Shown piece after piece: positions 7,397 to 15,792 of a stretch of DNA of 64,000 nucleotides (positions within the stretch are counted from its first letter, which is position 1; the number at the start of each line of letters is the position of its first letter). The position numbers and the translations under genes were made by a program. The notes under the pieces were generated by a model. That model saw only the letters and a list, made by a program, of their open reading frames with translations, ran no database searches and had not been told where the DNA came from. Source of the DNA: Janthinobacterium sp. 61 (GTDB taxonomy: Bacteria > Pseudomonadota > Gammaproteobacteria > Burkholderiales > Burkholderiaceae_D); contig NZ_PJMQ01000001.1 of NCBI RefSeq assembly GCF_002846335.1, forward strand, positions 2,604,001 to 2,668,000, given 5' to 3'.

Positions 7397-9552
7397 ACGA
7401 CGGCCTCGCCCAGGCGCAGGCGCTTGCCATCGCCCAGCATCACTTCGAATTCCGCCGCCGGCACGGCCGGACTGAACAGATAGCCTTGCAACTGATCGCA
7501 GCCCAGTTCGCGCAGGAAGCGCATCTGCTCGGCCGTTTCCACGCCTTCCGCGACGATTTCCTGGCGCAGCTGCTGCGCCATGGTGACGATGGCGCGGGCG
7601 ATGGCGCAATCGTTTTCCTCGAAGGGCAAGCCGATGACAAACGAGCGGTCGATTTTCAATGTGCTGATGGGGAATTTTTTCAAATACGCGAGGCTGGAGT
7701 AACCGGTGCCGAAATCGTCCAGCGCCAGCGACAGACCCATGGCCACCAGCTGGTTCATGATGTCGATCACCTTGTCGGCGCCACGCATCAACAGGCTTTC
7801 CGTGATTTCCAGCATGATCTGGTCGGGCCGCACCTGGTAGCGTTCCAGCACGGCCGCTATGCGCGCTGGTAACTGTTCATCGAACTGGCGCGCCGACAGG
7901 TTGACGGCGATGGCCGGCATGTCCAGGCCGCGGTCTTCCCAGTTGCGGATCTGGCGGCAAGCCTCGTCCAGCACCCAGGTGCCCAGCTCCAGAATTAAAC
8001 TGGTTTCCTCGGCCACGGGAATGAAGAGGCCGGGCGAGACCATGCCGCGCATCGGATGCTTCCAGCGCAGCAAGGCTTCCGCGCCCACGATGCGCCCGCT
8101 GGCCAGGCTCACTTTCGGCTGGTAATGCAATTCCAGCTCCTTGTCGCCCAGCGCCAATCGCATTTCGCTTTCCAGGCGCAAATGTTCCTTGGCGCGCCGG
8201 TTCATGTCTTCGCGGTAAAACAGGAAGGTCGATTCGATGCTCTGCCCCGCCTTCGCCACGGCCACGTCGGCAAAGCGGAACAGGGCCGGCGCTTCCAGGC
8301 CGTCTTCCGGATACACGGTAATGCCAATGCTGGCGCCAACGTGCAGCGCGTGCGCATCGATATTGATCGGTGCTTCGAGCAAGTTGAGCAGTTTTTGCGC
8401 CACGTTCGCCGCATGTTCGCGCTTTTCGATATGCAGCAGCGCCACGACGAATTTGCTGTTGTCGACCCGCGCCAGGATGTCGGCGTCGCGCAGGGAACCA
8501 CGGAACAGCTGGCCGATGGCGATCACCAGCTGGTCGCCCACTTCATGGCCCAGCGTGTCGCTGATGGAACCGATACGGCTGATGTCGATGACCATCAGCG
8601 CGCCATGCGTCCCTTGCCGTTTCGCTTCGGCCAGGCCCTGGTCGACCAGCTGGTTCAGCAGGCAGCGGTTGGGCAAACCCGTCAGGCTGTCGTAATTGGC
8701 CATGCGCTGCATGCGCGCCTCGGCATCCTTGTGCACGCTGATGTCGGAAAACAGGGAAAACACATGGCTGATCTCGCCATATTCGTCGCGCACGACGCTG
8801 ATGGTGACGTCCTGCGGGAACAGTTCGCCATTCTTGCGCTTGCCGATGATTTCGCCGCGCCAGGAGCCGTGCCCCCGCATGGCGGCGCGCACCTTGGCGC
8901 GGAAGTCGGGATCGTGCACGCCAGAGCGCAACAAGTCCGGCGTGCGGCCGATGGCTTCGGCCGGCGAATAGCCGGTGATGCGGCTGAAGGAACTGTTGAT
9001 GGAGACGATGCGCTCTTCCGCATCCGTGATCAGCACGGCTTGCTCGCTATCTTCAATGATGCGCGCGTGCAACCTCACCTTGTCCACGTCGGAGAGCGGT
9101 TCGCTCATGGCCGACAGGCGCACGGCCATGCCGCAAGCCTTGCCCGCCTGGTCGTGGATCACGTGGCGGTGCATGCGCAGCCAGGTCACCATGCCCGACT
9201 TCTTGCGCCGGCGCACATCGGTGGCCACGTCGCCCTGCTTGAAATGCAGTTCCAGCACGCTCGCTTCCGCGTCGTCTTCGGGATACAAAAACAAGATGTG
9301 CTGGCCCAGCGCTTCCAGTTCGGAATAGCCGAACATCTGTTCGGCGCCATGGTTCCAGCCAATCAGGAAACCATCAGGATCGATCTCCAGCAAGGCATCG
9401 GCCGGGGCCACGCGCACCACGGGCCGGCTGGCGCCGCGCAGCTGCTCCAGCTCGTCCTGCAGCCGCGCCAGGGTGGCGGCCTGCTGCGGCCCCGCCTGTT
9501 CACGGGCGTCCTGGGCCAGGCGCAGGCACAGCGCGACCTTCGCCTCAAGCAT
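7393..9552 (-). CDS. PAS-PAS-GGDEF(degenerate)-EAL cyclic-di-GMP protein
   Basis: A 719-residue cytoplasmic signalling protein: short coiled-coil-like N-terminus, PAS domain about 50-148, second PAS about 160-275, GGDEF about 285-440 and EAL about 455-705. The GGDEF signature is replaced by DNSKF (364-368), so diguanylate cyclase activity is unlikely. The inhibitory RxxD site (Arg355, Asp358) five residues upstream is kept. The EAL domain keeps its catalytic set: EAL 492-494, Asn551, Glu582, DDFG 612-615, Lys633 and Glu669. It should hydrolyse cyclic-di-GMP, perhaps modulated by nucleotide binding to the degenerate domain and by PAS ligands. No membrane segment is seen. Confidence 0.92.
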   Translation of the reverse strand: MLEAKVALCLRLAQDAREQAGPQQAATLARLQDELEQLRGASRPVVRVAPADALLEIDPDGFLIGWNHGAEQMFGYSELEALGQHILFLYPEDDAEASVLELHFKQGDVATDVRRRKKSGMVTWLRMHRHVIHDQAGKACGMAVRLSAMSEPLSDVDKVRLHARIIEDSEQAVLITDAEERIVSINSSFSRITGYSPAEAIGRTPDLLRSGVHDPDFRAKVRAAMRGHGSWRGEIIGKRKNGELFPQDVTISVVRDEYGEISHVFSLFSDISVHKDAEARMQRMANYDSLTGLPNRCLLNQLVDQGLAEAKRQGTHGALMVIDISRIGSISDTLGHEVGDQLVIAIGQLFRGSLRDADILARVDNSKFVVALLHIEKREHAANVAQKLLNLLEAPINIDAHALHVGASIGITVYPEDGLEAPALFRFADVAVAKAGQSIESTFLFYREDMNRRAKEHLRLESEMRLALGDKELELHYQPKVSLASGRIVGAEALLRWKHPMRGMVSPGLFIPVAEETSLILELGTWVLDEACRQIRNWEDRGLDMPAIAVNLSARQFDEQLPARIAAVLERYQVRPDQIMLEITESLLMRGADKVIDIMNQLVAMGLSLALDDFGTGYSSLAYLKKFPISTLKIDRSFVIGLPFEENDCAIARAIVTMAQQLRQEIVAEGVETAEQMRFLRELGCDQLQGYLFSPAVPAAEFEVMLGDGKRLRLGEAVV

Positions 9553-9686
9553 GGCAACCCCGCGCGTATGCCAGGTCAGGGGAACATATCAGGGGCGCTG
9601 CGGTGTGTGTAATCATCAAAATCCCACTATGGGGCATGGAAGTCGGAGCAGAAAGACGGTCGAAATACTGTGAATATGGTAACTTA

Positions 9687-9712
9687 AAAATGTTGGCATA
9701 TGTCAACATTTT
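9687..9712. promoter_or_regulatory. Near-perfect palindrome upstream of the EAL gene
   Basis: Arms AAAATGTTG (9687-9695) and CAACATTTT (9704-9712) enclose 8 bases. The core TGTTGGCATATGTCAACA is palindromic at 16 of 18 positions, and on the minus strand it contains TTGACA, a possible -35 box reading toward the EAL gene 135 bases away. It looks like an operator rather than a terminator, because the arms are AT-rich and no T-run follows. Confidence 0.45.
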
Positions 9713-9765
9713 AAGGCCTGCGCCGAATGGCACGGCACTGCGACCCGGAGTGCCGTGCCTGTGTG

Positions 9766-10689
9766 TCACGCCCGGCCCGGCAGATGCTGCGCCAAACGGG
9801 AAAACACATCGGGTTCACGCATGCGCGCCATCCACCAGCGCAGCGCGGCGCCATCCTCGCCCACGCGCCACGCCAGGTAAAACGTTTCCGACGGTTTCGG
9901 CTCTTCCACGGCCTTTTCCACCAGCAAGCCACGCGCAATGGCGGCGCGCGCGCACGGCCCCGGCAGGAAGCCAAAACCCAGCCCCAGCACCTGGTAATCG
10001 AACTTGACCTGCATGTTCGGCACGCTCAAGGCATCTTGTCCCAGCAACAATCCCACGGTGCGCGGCGCCATCTGGCGCGCCGAGTCGGCCACGACCACGG
10101 CCCGGTGCTGCTGCAGGTGGCCGCGCGACAAAGGTTCCGCTACCTGCGCCAGCGGGTGCGTGGGCGCCACGGCAAAAACGAAATCGAGCATGCCTATCGG
10201 CTGCGCGATATAGCCGCCGCCCGCCGGACCGTCGCCGGGCGCGCCCACCAGCAAGTCGACCCTGCGGTCCAGCAAAGCTTCCCAGGTGCCCGACAGGGCA
10301 TCTTGCGACAGGCGCAAGCGCGTCTGTTGCGCTACCTCATAGAAGGCGCGCACATCGTCGGCCAGGGCCACGGCGGAAAACATGGAATCGATGCCGATGG
10401 ACAACTCGGTTTCCCAGCCGGACGCCACCCTGCGCACGCGGTGCTCGAGGTCCTGTGCCGCCTTCAATAAATACCGGCCCTCTTTCAGCAATTCCTGGCC
10501 GGCCGCCGTCAGCATGACTTTCGGGCCATTGCGCTGGAACACTTGCACGCCCAGGTCGTCTTCCAGCTTGGCCACCGTATAGGAAATGGTGGACGGCACT
10601 TTATGCAACTCCTTGCCGGCCGACGAGAATGATCCACGGCGGTCGATGGCGTCGACGATTTGCAAGGCTTCCAGGCTCAGTCTTAACAT
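9766..10689 (-). CDS. LysR family transcriptional regulator
   Basis: A 307-residue LysR protein with the DNA-binding domain at residues 1-60 (SLEALQIVDAIDRRGSFSSAGKEL then VPSTISYTVAKLEDDLGVQVFQR) and a substrate-binding domain after it. It is divergent from pirin and DoxX genes with a 167-base intergenic region, a common arrangement in Proteobacteria in which the LysR protein controls pirin expression. The inducer is unknown. An AT-rich tract and a possible -10 (TATACT at 10749) for the pirin gene lie between them. Confidence 0.9.
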   Translation of the reverse strand: MLRLSLEALQIVDAIDRRGSFSSAGKELHKVPSTISYTVAKLEDDLGVQVFQRNGPKVMLTAAGQELLKEGRYLLKAAQDLEHRVRRVASGWETELSIGIDSMFSAVALADDVRAFYEVAQQTRLRLSQDALSGTWEALLDRRVDLLVGAPGDGPAGGGYIAQPIGMLDFVFAVAPTHPLAQVAEPLSRGHLQQHRAVVVADSARQMAPRTVGLLLGQDALSVPNMQVKFDYQVLGLGFGFLPGPCARAAIARGLLVEKAVEEPKPSETFYLAWRVGEDGAALRWWMARMREPDVFSRLAQHLPGRA

Positions 10690-10856
10690 TCGATTTTTTC
10701 GATCATAGTACGGTAGATTTTCCGTTTTTCTTTCTGGACTGGGCGGCCTATACTTTCTCCATCGTACAGCGAAGGGCAGAAAAGAAGCCAGGGCGTAGCG
10801 CCAGGCAACGGTCCTTCGAAATTATCGCACATTCACTGATAGAAACGGAGTCCACC

Positions 10857-11558
10857 ATGTTACAGATTCGTCATAGCGAAGAACGCGGCGCCGCCAACCA
10901 CGGCTGGCTCAATTCCCACCACAGCTTTTCCTTCGGCAGCTACCACGATCCCCTGCACATGGGCTTTGGCCCCTTGCTGGTGATCAATGAAGACCGGGTC
11001 ACGCCCGGCCAGGGCTTCGGCACGCACGGCCACCGCGACATGGAAATCATTTCGTATGTGCTCGACGGCGCGCTCGAACACAAGGACAGCATGGGCACCG
11101 GTTCCGTACTGCACTACGGCGACGTGCAGCGCATGAGTGCCGGCAGCGGCGTGCGCCACAGCGAGTTCAACCATTCTGCCACGGATGGCTTGCACTTCCT
11201 GCAGATCTGGATCCAGCCAAACGTGACGGGCATTCCACCTAGCTATGAAGAGAAACACTTCACGCCGGAAAGCAAACGGGGCAAGCTGCGCCTGATTGCA
11301 TCGAGCGACGGGCGCCAGGGTTCCGTGCTGATACACCAGGATGCTGCCATCTACGCCAGCATCCTGCAGGAAGGCGAACAGGCCGAGCATGGGCTGGACG
11401 AAGGCCGCCTAGCCTATGTGCACCTGATCCGCGGCAGCCTGGTGGTCAATGGCACGCCCTTGAAAGCGGGCGACGCATTGAAACTGACGCAGGAAGCGGC
11501 CGTGACGATTACCCAGCCTGAAGATGCAGAATTCCTGCTCTTCGACCTGCCTAAATAA
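10857..11558 (+). CDS. Pirin family protein
   Basis: A 233-residue bicupin protein of the pirin (YhaK-like) family. The metal ligands are visible in FGTHGHRDMEIISYVLDGALEHKDSMG, with the further conserved histidine region GSGVRHSEFNHS. Pirins bind iron, some have quercetin 2,3-dioxygenase activity, and others act as redox-linked regulators. The ATG at 10857 is preceded by GGAG, and the long upstream extension of the frame is not conserved-looking. It is followed 30 bases later by a DoxX gene, probably one operon ending at the terminator at 12045-12070. Confidence 0.92.
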   Translation: MLQIRHSEERGAANHGWLNSHHSFSFGSYHDPLHMGFGPLLVINEDRVTPGQGFGTHGHRDMEIISYVLDGALEHKDSMGTGSVLHYGDVQRMSAGSGVRHSEFNHSATDGLHFLQIWIQPNVTGIPPSYEEKHFTPESKRGKLRLIASSDGRQGSVLIHQDAAIYASILQEGEQAEHGLDEGRLAYVHLIRGSLVVNGTPLKAGDALKLTQEAAVTITQPEDAEFLLFDLPK

Positions 11559-11588
11559 TTGATGAATATAAAGAAAAAGGAAACCAGC

Positions 11589-11990
11589 ATGAAAAACAAT
11601 ACGGATATCCTGCTCCCCCTCGGCCGTGCCGCCCTTGGCGTGCTGTTCTTCGTTTCGGGCTTGCTGAAAATCGGCGGCTTTGCGGGCGTGGCCGGCTACA
11701 TGGCCAGCCAGGGCTTGCCGCTGGCGAACATCCTTCTGGTGGGCGTGATCGCCCTGGAGGTAGGCGGCGGCTTGCTGCTGATCACGGGTTGGCAGGCGCG
11801 CTGGGCGGCGTTGGCGCTGGCGCTGTTTTTGATACCGACCACGCTCATCTTCCACGCGTTCTGGAGCGCCGATGCAGCCCACTTCCAGGACCAGCTGACC
11901 AACTTCCTGAAGAATCTGTCCATCTTCGGCGGCATGCTGTTACTGGTGGAACGGGGCTTCGGCAAGGCCAGCCGCCTTGCAAAAGCCTGA
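11589..11990 (+). CDS. DoxX family membrane protein
   Basis: A 133-residue protein with four transmembrane segments matching DoxX/DoxD-like proteins. LGRAALGVLFFVSGLLKIGGFAG opens helix 1, and a central ALEVGGGLLLITGWQARWAA follows. Members are thought to belong to membrane redox or quinone-linked complexes. The start at 11589 follows an AAAGGA ribosome site by about 8 bases and is preferred to one 10 codons upstream. The gene sits downstream of pirin, so it probably shares LysR control. Confidence 0.88.
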   Translation: MKNNTDILLPLGRAALGVLFFVSGLLKIGGFAGVAGYMASQGLPLANILLVGVIALEVGGGLLLITGWQARWAALALALFLIPTTLIFHAFWSADAAHFQDQLTNFLKNLSIFGGMLLLVERGFGKASRLAKA

Positions 11991-12044
11991 TCCGGCCGCA
12001 ATTAGAGGGCTATCACCAGGCATTCCTGCCGTCAAATCTCAGCC

Positions 12045-12070
12045 AGGGGGAATGGTTTCCCCTGCTTTTT
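12045..12070 (+). terminator. Rho-independent terminator after the pirin-DoxX unit
   Basis: An 8-base stem AGGGGGAA / TTTCCCCT with one G-U pair and a TGG loop is followed by GC and five T residues. It lies 55 bases after the DoxX stop codon on the same strand. Confidence 0.7.
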
Positions 12071-12083
12071 GGTATGATGACAG

Positions 12084-12114
12084 GGCGCGCCGGTACCGCA
12101 GTGGTACGGCGCGC
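12084..12114 (+). promoter_or_regulatory. Stable hairpin in the ribA leader
   Basis: Arms GGCGCGCC-g-GTAC and GTAC-GGCGCGCC form a 12-base GC-rich stem with a single bulge, ending 23 bases before the ribA start codon. A possible -10 (TATGAT) lies just upstream at 12073. It has no T-run, so it may affect translation or mRNA stability rather than end transcription. No FMN riboswitch consensus is seen. Confidence 0.5.
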
Positions 12115-12137
12115 CTCCATTTTCGAACATTACCTAT

Positions 12138-12803
12138 ATGAGCACAACCATGCAAAGCGGCGCAGACCTCCTGGCGACAGGCGAATTGGATTACACGACT
12201 TCCTGCGCACTGCCGACGCCTTGGGCCCAGTTTACCCTGCACGCCTTTGTCGAACACGCCACGGGCAAGGAACACCTGGCCATGGTGCTGGGCGATGTCG
12301 GCAACGGCGAACCTGTACTGGCACGCGTGCATTCCGAGTGCCTGACGGGCGACGTGCTGTTTTCCCAGCGCTGCGATTGCGGTGCCCAGCTCGAAGGCGC
12401 CTTGAAACGCATCGCCGAGGAAGGCCGCGGCATTTTGCTGTACCTGCGCCAGGAAGGGCGCGGCATTGGCCTGATCAACAAGATCCGCGCCTACCGCCTG
12501 CAGGAAGCGGGTGCCGACACGGTGCAGGCGAATGAACAGCTGGGCTTCAAGGCCGACGCGCGCAACTACACCCTGTGCAAGCCCATGTTTGCGCAATTCG
12601 GCATCCACAGCCTGCGTTTGATGACGAACAACCCGCGCAAGATTGCCGCCATGGAAGCGCTGGGCATCACGGTGGCCGAGCGGGTGCCGCTGCTGGTCAA
12701 CCGCAACGCCTTCAACCAGCATTACCTGAATACCAAGCAAAGCAAACTGGGCCACATGATGACGCCGGAAACGGCGCCAGCACTGGAAGACGGCGCCCTG
12801 TAA
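12138..12803 (+). CDS. ribA: GTP cyclohydrolase II
   Basis: A 221-residue cytoplasmic enzyme that opens the imidazole ring of GTP to give the pyrimidine precursor of riboflavin. The zinc ligands Cys68, Cys79 and Cys81 lie in [19 protein letters not shown], and the catalytic motif RQEGRGIGL is at 104-112. The length equals stand-alone RibA rather than the RibBA fusion. Its own leader hairpin lies just upstream. The rest of the riboflavin pathway is not in this window. Confidence 0.95.
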   Translation: MSTTMQSGADLLATGELDYTTSCALPTPWAQFTLHAFVEHATGKEHLAMVLGDVGNGEPVLARVHSECLTGDVLFSQRCDCGAQLEGALKRIAEEGRGILLYLRQEGRGIGLINKIRAYRLQEAGADTVQANEQLGFKADARNYTLCKPMFAQFGIHSLRLMTNNPRKIAAMEALGITVAERVPLLVNRNAFNQHYLNTKQSKLGHMMTPETAPALEDGAL

Positions 12804-12877
12804 TTCCCCGGGCTGGCGCAGCGCGTGCACACTGCCGCACCGGGCCGGCCCCGCTCCTGCTCACGCATAAAGGATGC

Positions 12878-14281
12878 ATGAAATTATCTAACTTCGCCTT
12901 CTTGCTGGCCAGCCTGTGCGCCGCCGCAGGCGCACACGCGGCTCCGGCGCCTGCGCCAGCCGCGGCCACCACCGCTTCGACTCCCCTCGCCAAACCGCCA
13001 CCGGCCACCGCCGCGCCCGCCGCCACCGAACATGCGGCCTTGCCGCCACCCTCGTCCGCCGCGCAAAAGCTGTACACGGCCGCGCGCGCCGACATGCTGC
13101 AGGTGCGCGTGCTGCTGAAAAACGGCCGCACGCAATCGTCGGTAGGTTCGGGCTTCCTGATCGGCACGGGCGACCTGGTCGTGAGCAACTATCACGTCGT
13201 GTCGCAATTCGCCCTCGATCCCGATACCTACGTGGGCGAATGGGTCGACACCAGCGGCCAGCGCGGCAATGTGGAATTGCTGGCTGTCGACGTGCTGCAC
13301 GACTTGGCCGTCTTGCGCGTGAACCGCCATGGCACGGGCTTTTTCAACATGCCGGAATCGCTGGCGCCCCTGACTCAGGGCCAGTACCTGTATTCGATGG
13401 GCAATCCGCTGGACCTGGGCTTCGCCATCTCGGAAGGCTCGTACAACGGCATCGTGACGCGCAGCTTCTACGACCAGCTGATGTTTACGGGGCCGATCAA
13501 TTCCGGTATGAGCGGGGGCCCCAGCGTGACGGCCAGCGGCGATGTCGCCGGCGTGAACGTCTCGAAACGCCTCGATGGTGAACTCGTCAGTTTTCTCGTT
13601 CCTGCCCGCTATGCCCAGCAATTGCTGGCCAAGGTGGCCCTGCAAGGCAGGGCGCCGAAAGACTTCAAGCCGCTGGTGACGGCGCAGCTGCTGGCGCATC
13701 AGGAAGTGATGCTGGCGCGCCTGCTCGACACGCCCTTGAGCCTGAAAGCCATGGGCCCGTACCGCGTGCCCGTGCGCGAATCGGACCAGATGCGCTGCTG
13801 GGGCCGCTCCAACGTGAAGTCCGACAAGCCCTACATGCTCGACAACACCAGCTGCGCCATGGAATCGGCCATCTTCATTTCCGGCGCACTGCAGACGGGG
13901 CAAGTGTCGATGCGCCACGAATTCCTGCGCAGCAGCGAACTGGGCGCGCTGCGCTTTTCCGAACTGGCCAGCGCCTCGTTCAAGAATGAAAGTTTCGGCA
14001 GCTACAAAAGCGTGCACCTGACGGGGCCACATTGCACCGAACAGTTCGTCAAAAACAAGACCCTGCCCCTGCGCGCCGTCCTGTGCGTGCGCGCCTACCG
14101 CAAGTTTACCGGCCTGTACGACTTTGCCCTGCTGGCCGCCAGCACCGATGAGCCACTGATGAGCCTGCAAAGCCGCATCGACGCGCGCGGCGTGTCTTAC
14201 GCAAACGGCATGCGCGTCACGCGTACCTTCCTCGAAGCGCTATCGCGCGCTCCCTCCGCCACCGGGACGCGCAAGCCATGA
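12878..14281 (+). CDS. Secreted trypsin-like serine protease
   Basis: A 467-residue protein with a signal peptide (1-21) and an Ala/Pro-rich linker (22-60). A chymotrypsin-fold domain follows, with the triad His106 (SNYHVV), Asp142 (LHDLAVL) and Ser212 (GMSGGPS). A C-terminal region of about 200 residues with several cysteines matches no domain I recognise. No PDZ domain is visible, unlike DegP. The stop codon overlaps the start of the FHA-domain gene (ATGA), indicating translational coupling. The start at 12878 is chosen because the signal peptide begins there. Confidence 0.82.
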   Translation: MKLSNFAFLLASLCAAAGAHAAPAPAPAAATTASTPLAKPPPATAAPAATEHAALPPPSSAAQKLYTAARADMLQVRVLLKNGRTQSSVGSGFLIGTGDLVVSNYHVVSQFALDPDTYVGEWVDTSGQRGNVELLAVDVLHDLAVLRVNRHGTGFFNMPESLAPLTQGQYLYSMGNPLDLGFAISEGSYNGIVTRSFYDQLMFTGPINSGMSGGPSVTASGDVAGVNVSKRLDGELVSFLVPARYAQQLLAKVALQGRAPKDFKPLVTAQLLAHQEVMLARLLDTPLSLKAMGPYRVPVRESDQMRCWGRSNVKSDKPYMLDNTSCAMESAIFISGALQTGQVSMRHEFLRSSELGALRFSELASASFKNESFGSYKSVHLTGPHCTEQFVKNKTLPLRAVLCVRAYRKFTGLYDFALLAASTDEPLMSLQSRIDARGVSYANGMRVTRTFLEALSRAPSATGTRKP

Positions 14282-15258
14282 AGGCGCCCTATTACCTTGA
14301 AATCCTCGCCGAGAACGGCGAAGTGCAGCAGCGCCAGCGCATCGATGCCTTGCCGATCCGCATCGGCCGCGGCTACGACAACGACTTCATTCTCGACGAC
14401 GCGCATACGGCCGCCCGCCACGCCGTCATCGAAGACGATGGCGCGGAAGGCCTGCTGCTGCGCGACCTGGGCAGCCAGAATGGCGTGATTTACCGGGGCC
14501 AGCGGCAACTGCAAGTAGCCTTGAACGGCAACAGCATCGTGCGCCTCGGTCACACGCGCCTGCGCGTGCGCGCCAGCGATCACCCTGTTGCGCCCGAGCT
14601 GAGCGATACCACCAGGCACGACTGGGAAGGCTTGCGCCCCGCCGTCGCCGGCCTGGCCATGATCGCCACCTCGGCCGCCTTCAGCAACTGGCTGGGCGAC
14701 GCGGAAGCCTTCGACCCGATTTCCTACCTGATGATCGTCGCCTACGCACTGGCCGGCGGCCTTGTGTGGGCATCGATCTGGGCCGTGGCGAACCGCCTGT
14801 TCGGCCATGTGGCGCGCTTTGGCCGCCACCTGTTCATCATCGGCTGCGGCTTGCTGGCCATGGAAGTGTGGGAACTGGGCAGCAATGTGGCGGCGTATGC
14901 GCTGTCGCTGGAAGTGCTGACGCGCTACGGGCGGCATATGTTCATCGTGATTGTATGCGTCATGATCTACTACCATTTGCGCACGATCAAACCCCAGCAC
15001 CCGCGCCGCTTCGGTCTCGTTGCCGTCGTGCTGGCCATCGTCGGCTCGACCCTGATTTTGCTGAGCAACCTGCAGATCAGCGGTCGCCTGGCCGACGAGG
15101 CCTACATGTCGGCAATCTACCCGCCTGCACTGCGTCTGAGCCCGGATCACACGACGGAGGTTTTCTTCCGCGATGCGGCCAGCCTGCAGCGCGCCGTCGA
15201 TGCCGAACGGGGCAAGGCGACCAAGGGGGCCGAGGAAGACGAGGACAGCGGCGACTGA
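14278..15258 (+). CDS. FHA-domain membrane protein
   Basis: Encodes 326 residues. The N-terminal forkhead-associated domain (about 8-100) has the phosphothreonine-binding signature IRIGRGYDND, AARHAVI and LGSQNGV. About five transmembrane segments follow (roughly 122-270), then a soluble acidic tail. FHA domains read phosphothreonine, so this could couple a cytoplasmic Ser/Thr kinase signal to the envelope. No kinase gene is in the window. Translation is coupled to the upstream protease by a 4-base overlap, and a strong terminator follows, so the two genes form a complete two-gene unit. Confidence 0.8.
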   Translation: MKAPYYLEILAENGEVQQRQRIDALPIRIGRGYDNDFILDDAHTAARHAVIEDDGAEGLLLRDLGSQNGVIYRGQRQLQVALNGNSIVRLGHTRLRVRASDHPVAPELSDTTRHDWEGLRPAVAGLAMIATSAAFSNWLGDAEAFDPISYLMIVAYALAGGLVWASIWAVANRLFGHVARFGRHLFIIGCGLLAMEVWELGSNVAAYALSLEVLTRYGRHMFIVIVCVMIYYHLRTIKPQHPRRFGLVAVVLAIVGSTLILLSNLQISGRLADEAYMSAIYPPALRLSPDHTTEVFFRDAASLQRAVDAERGKATKGAEEDEDSGD

Positions 15259-15266
15259 CAACGCGC

Positions 15267-15309
15267 AAAAAAAAGCCCGCCGTGTCCTGGCGGACCGGCG
15301 GGCTTTTTT
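15267..15309. terminator. Bidirectional terminator
   Basis: A stem of AGCCCGCCG / CGGCGGGCT flanked by an A-run on the left and a T-run on the right. It can end both the protease-FHA transcript and the convergent PEP-CTERM gene. Confidence 0.85.
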
Positions 15310-15342
15310 ACGTGCGCAGCGAAGCCCGCACTGTCTCCCAGC

Positions 15343-15792
15343 TTAGAACTTGTCGTCTTGCCTGCGGCGTGCCGTGAAGCCCAGTAAGCCCAGGGTGGTC
15401 AGCAGCATGGCGTAGGTGCTCGGTTCCGGCACAGCCGACACCAGGTCATCGCTGCTGGAAAAACTGGCGAAATCGCTGTTTCCCGCCTTTAACTGGACTT
15501 GCTGGCCTTCATCGCAGCAGCCCTCCAGGCCATCGATACTCAAGCTACGATTACCTGCCGACATGGTGCCAGAACCGGCGAGGAACTGGCTGCTGCTTTG
15601 GATGTTAGCAGCCCACCACAGGTCGCTGCTCTTGCCGTCCAGCGCCGCGCCGGCATTCACCACGGACGGGTAAGCGGCAGCTTGCAAGCCAGTATTCGAG
15701 TAATCGGAGGTGACGGTAATGGTGCTGGCGTTCGCGTGGGCAAACACACCAGCAGCGATCAGGGACAGGACGATTTTAGGCAAATTTTCCAT
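15343..15792 (-). CDS. PEP-CTERM sorting-signal protein
   Basis: A 149-residue exported protein. It has a signal peptide (residues 1-22, ending AHANA), a Ser/Gly-rich mature part with a CC pair, and the C-terminal tripartite signal VPEPSTYAMLLTTLGLLGF followed by ARRR. That signal directs anchoring and processing by an exosortase (XrtA/EpsH system), usually linked to exopolysaccharide-producing Gram-negatives. No exosortase gene is in this window. The function of the mature domain is unknown. Confidence 0.88.
   Translation of the reverse strand: MENLPKIVLSLIAAGVFAHANASTITVTSDYSNTGLQAAAYPSVVNAGAALDGKSSDLWWAANIQSSSQFLAGSGTMSAGNRSLSIDGLEGCCDEGQQVQLKAGNSDFASFSSSDDLVSAVPEPSTYAMLLTTLGLLGFTARRRQDDKF

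Noticed and set aside
5368..7872. Long open frames on the strand opposite to or out of frame with the MFS and LysR genes
   Set aside because: They are shadows of high-GC codons; their translations are rich in Arg, Ala, Gln and His with no family resemblance.
12001..12137. FMN riboswitch before ribA
   Set aside because: The conserved FMN aptamer segments are absent; only a single bulged hairpin and the upstream terminator are seen.
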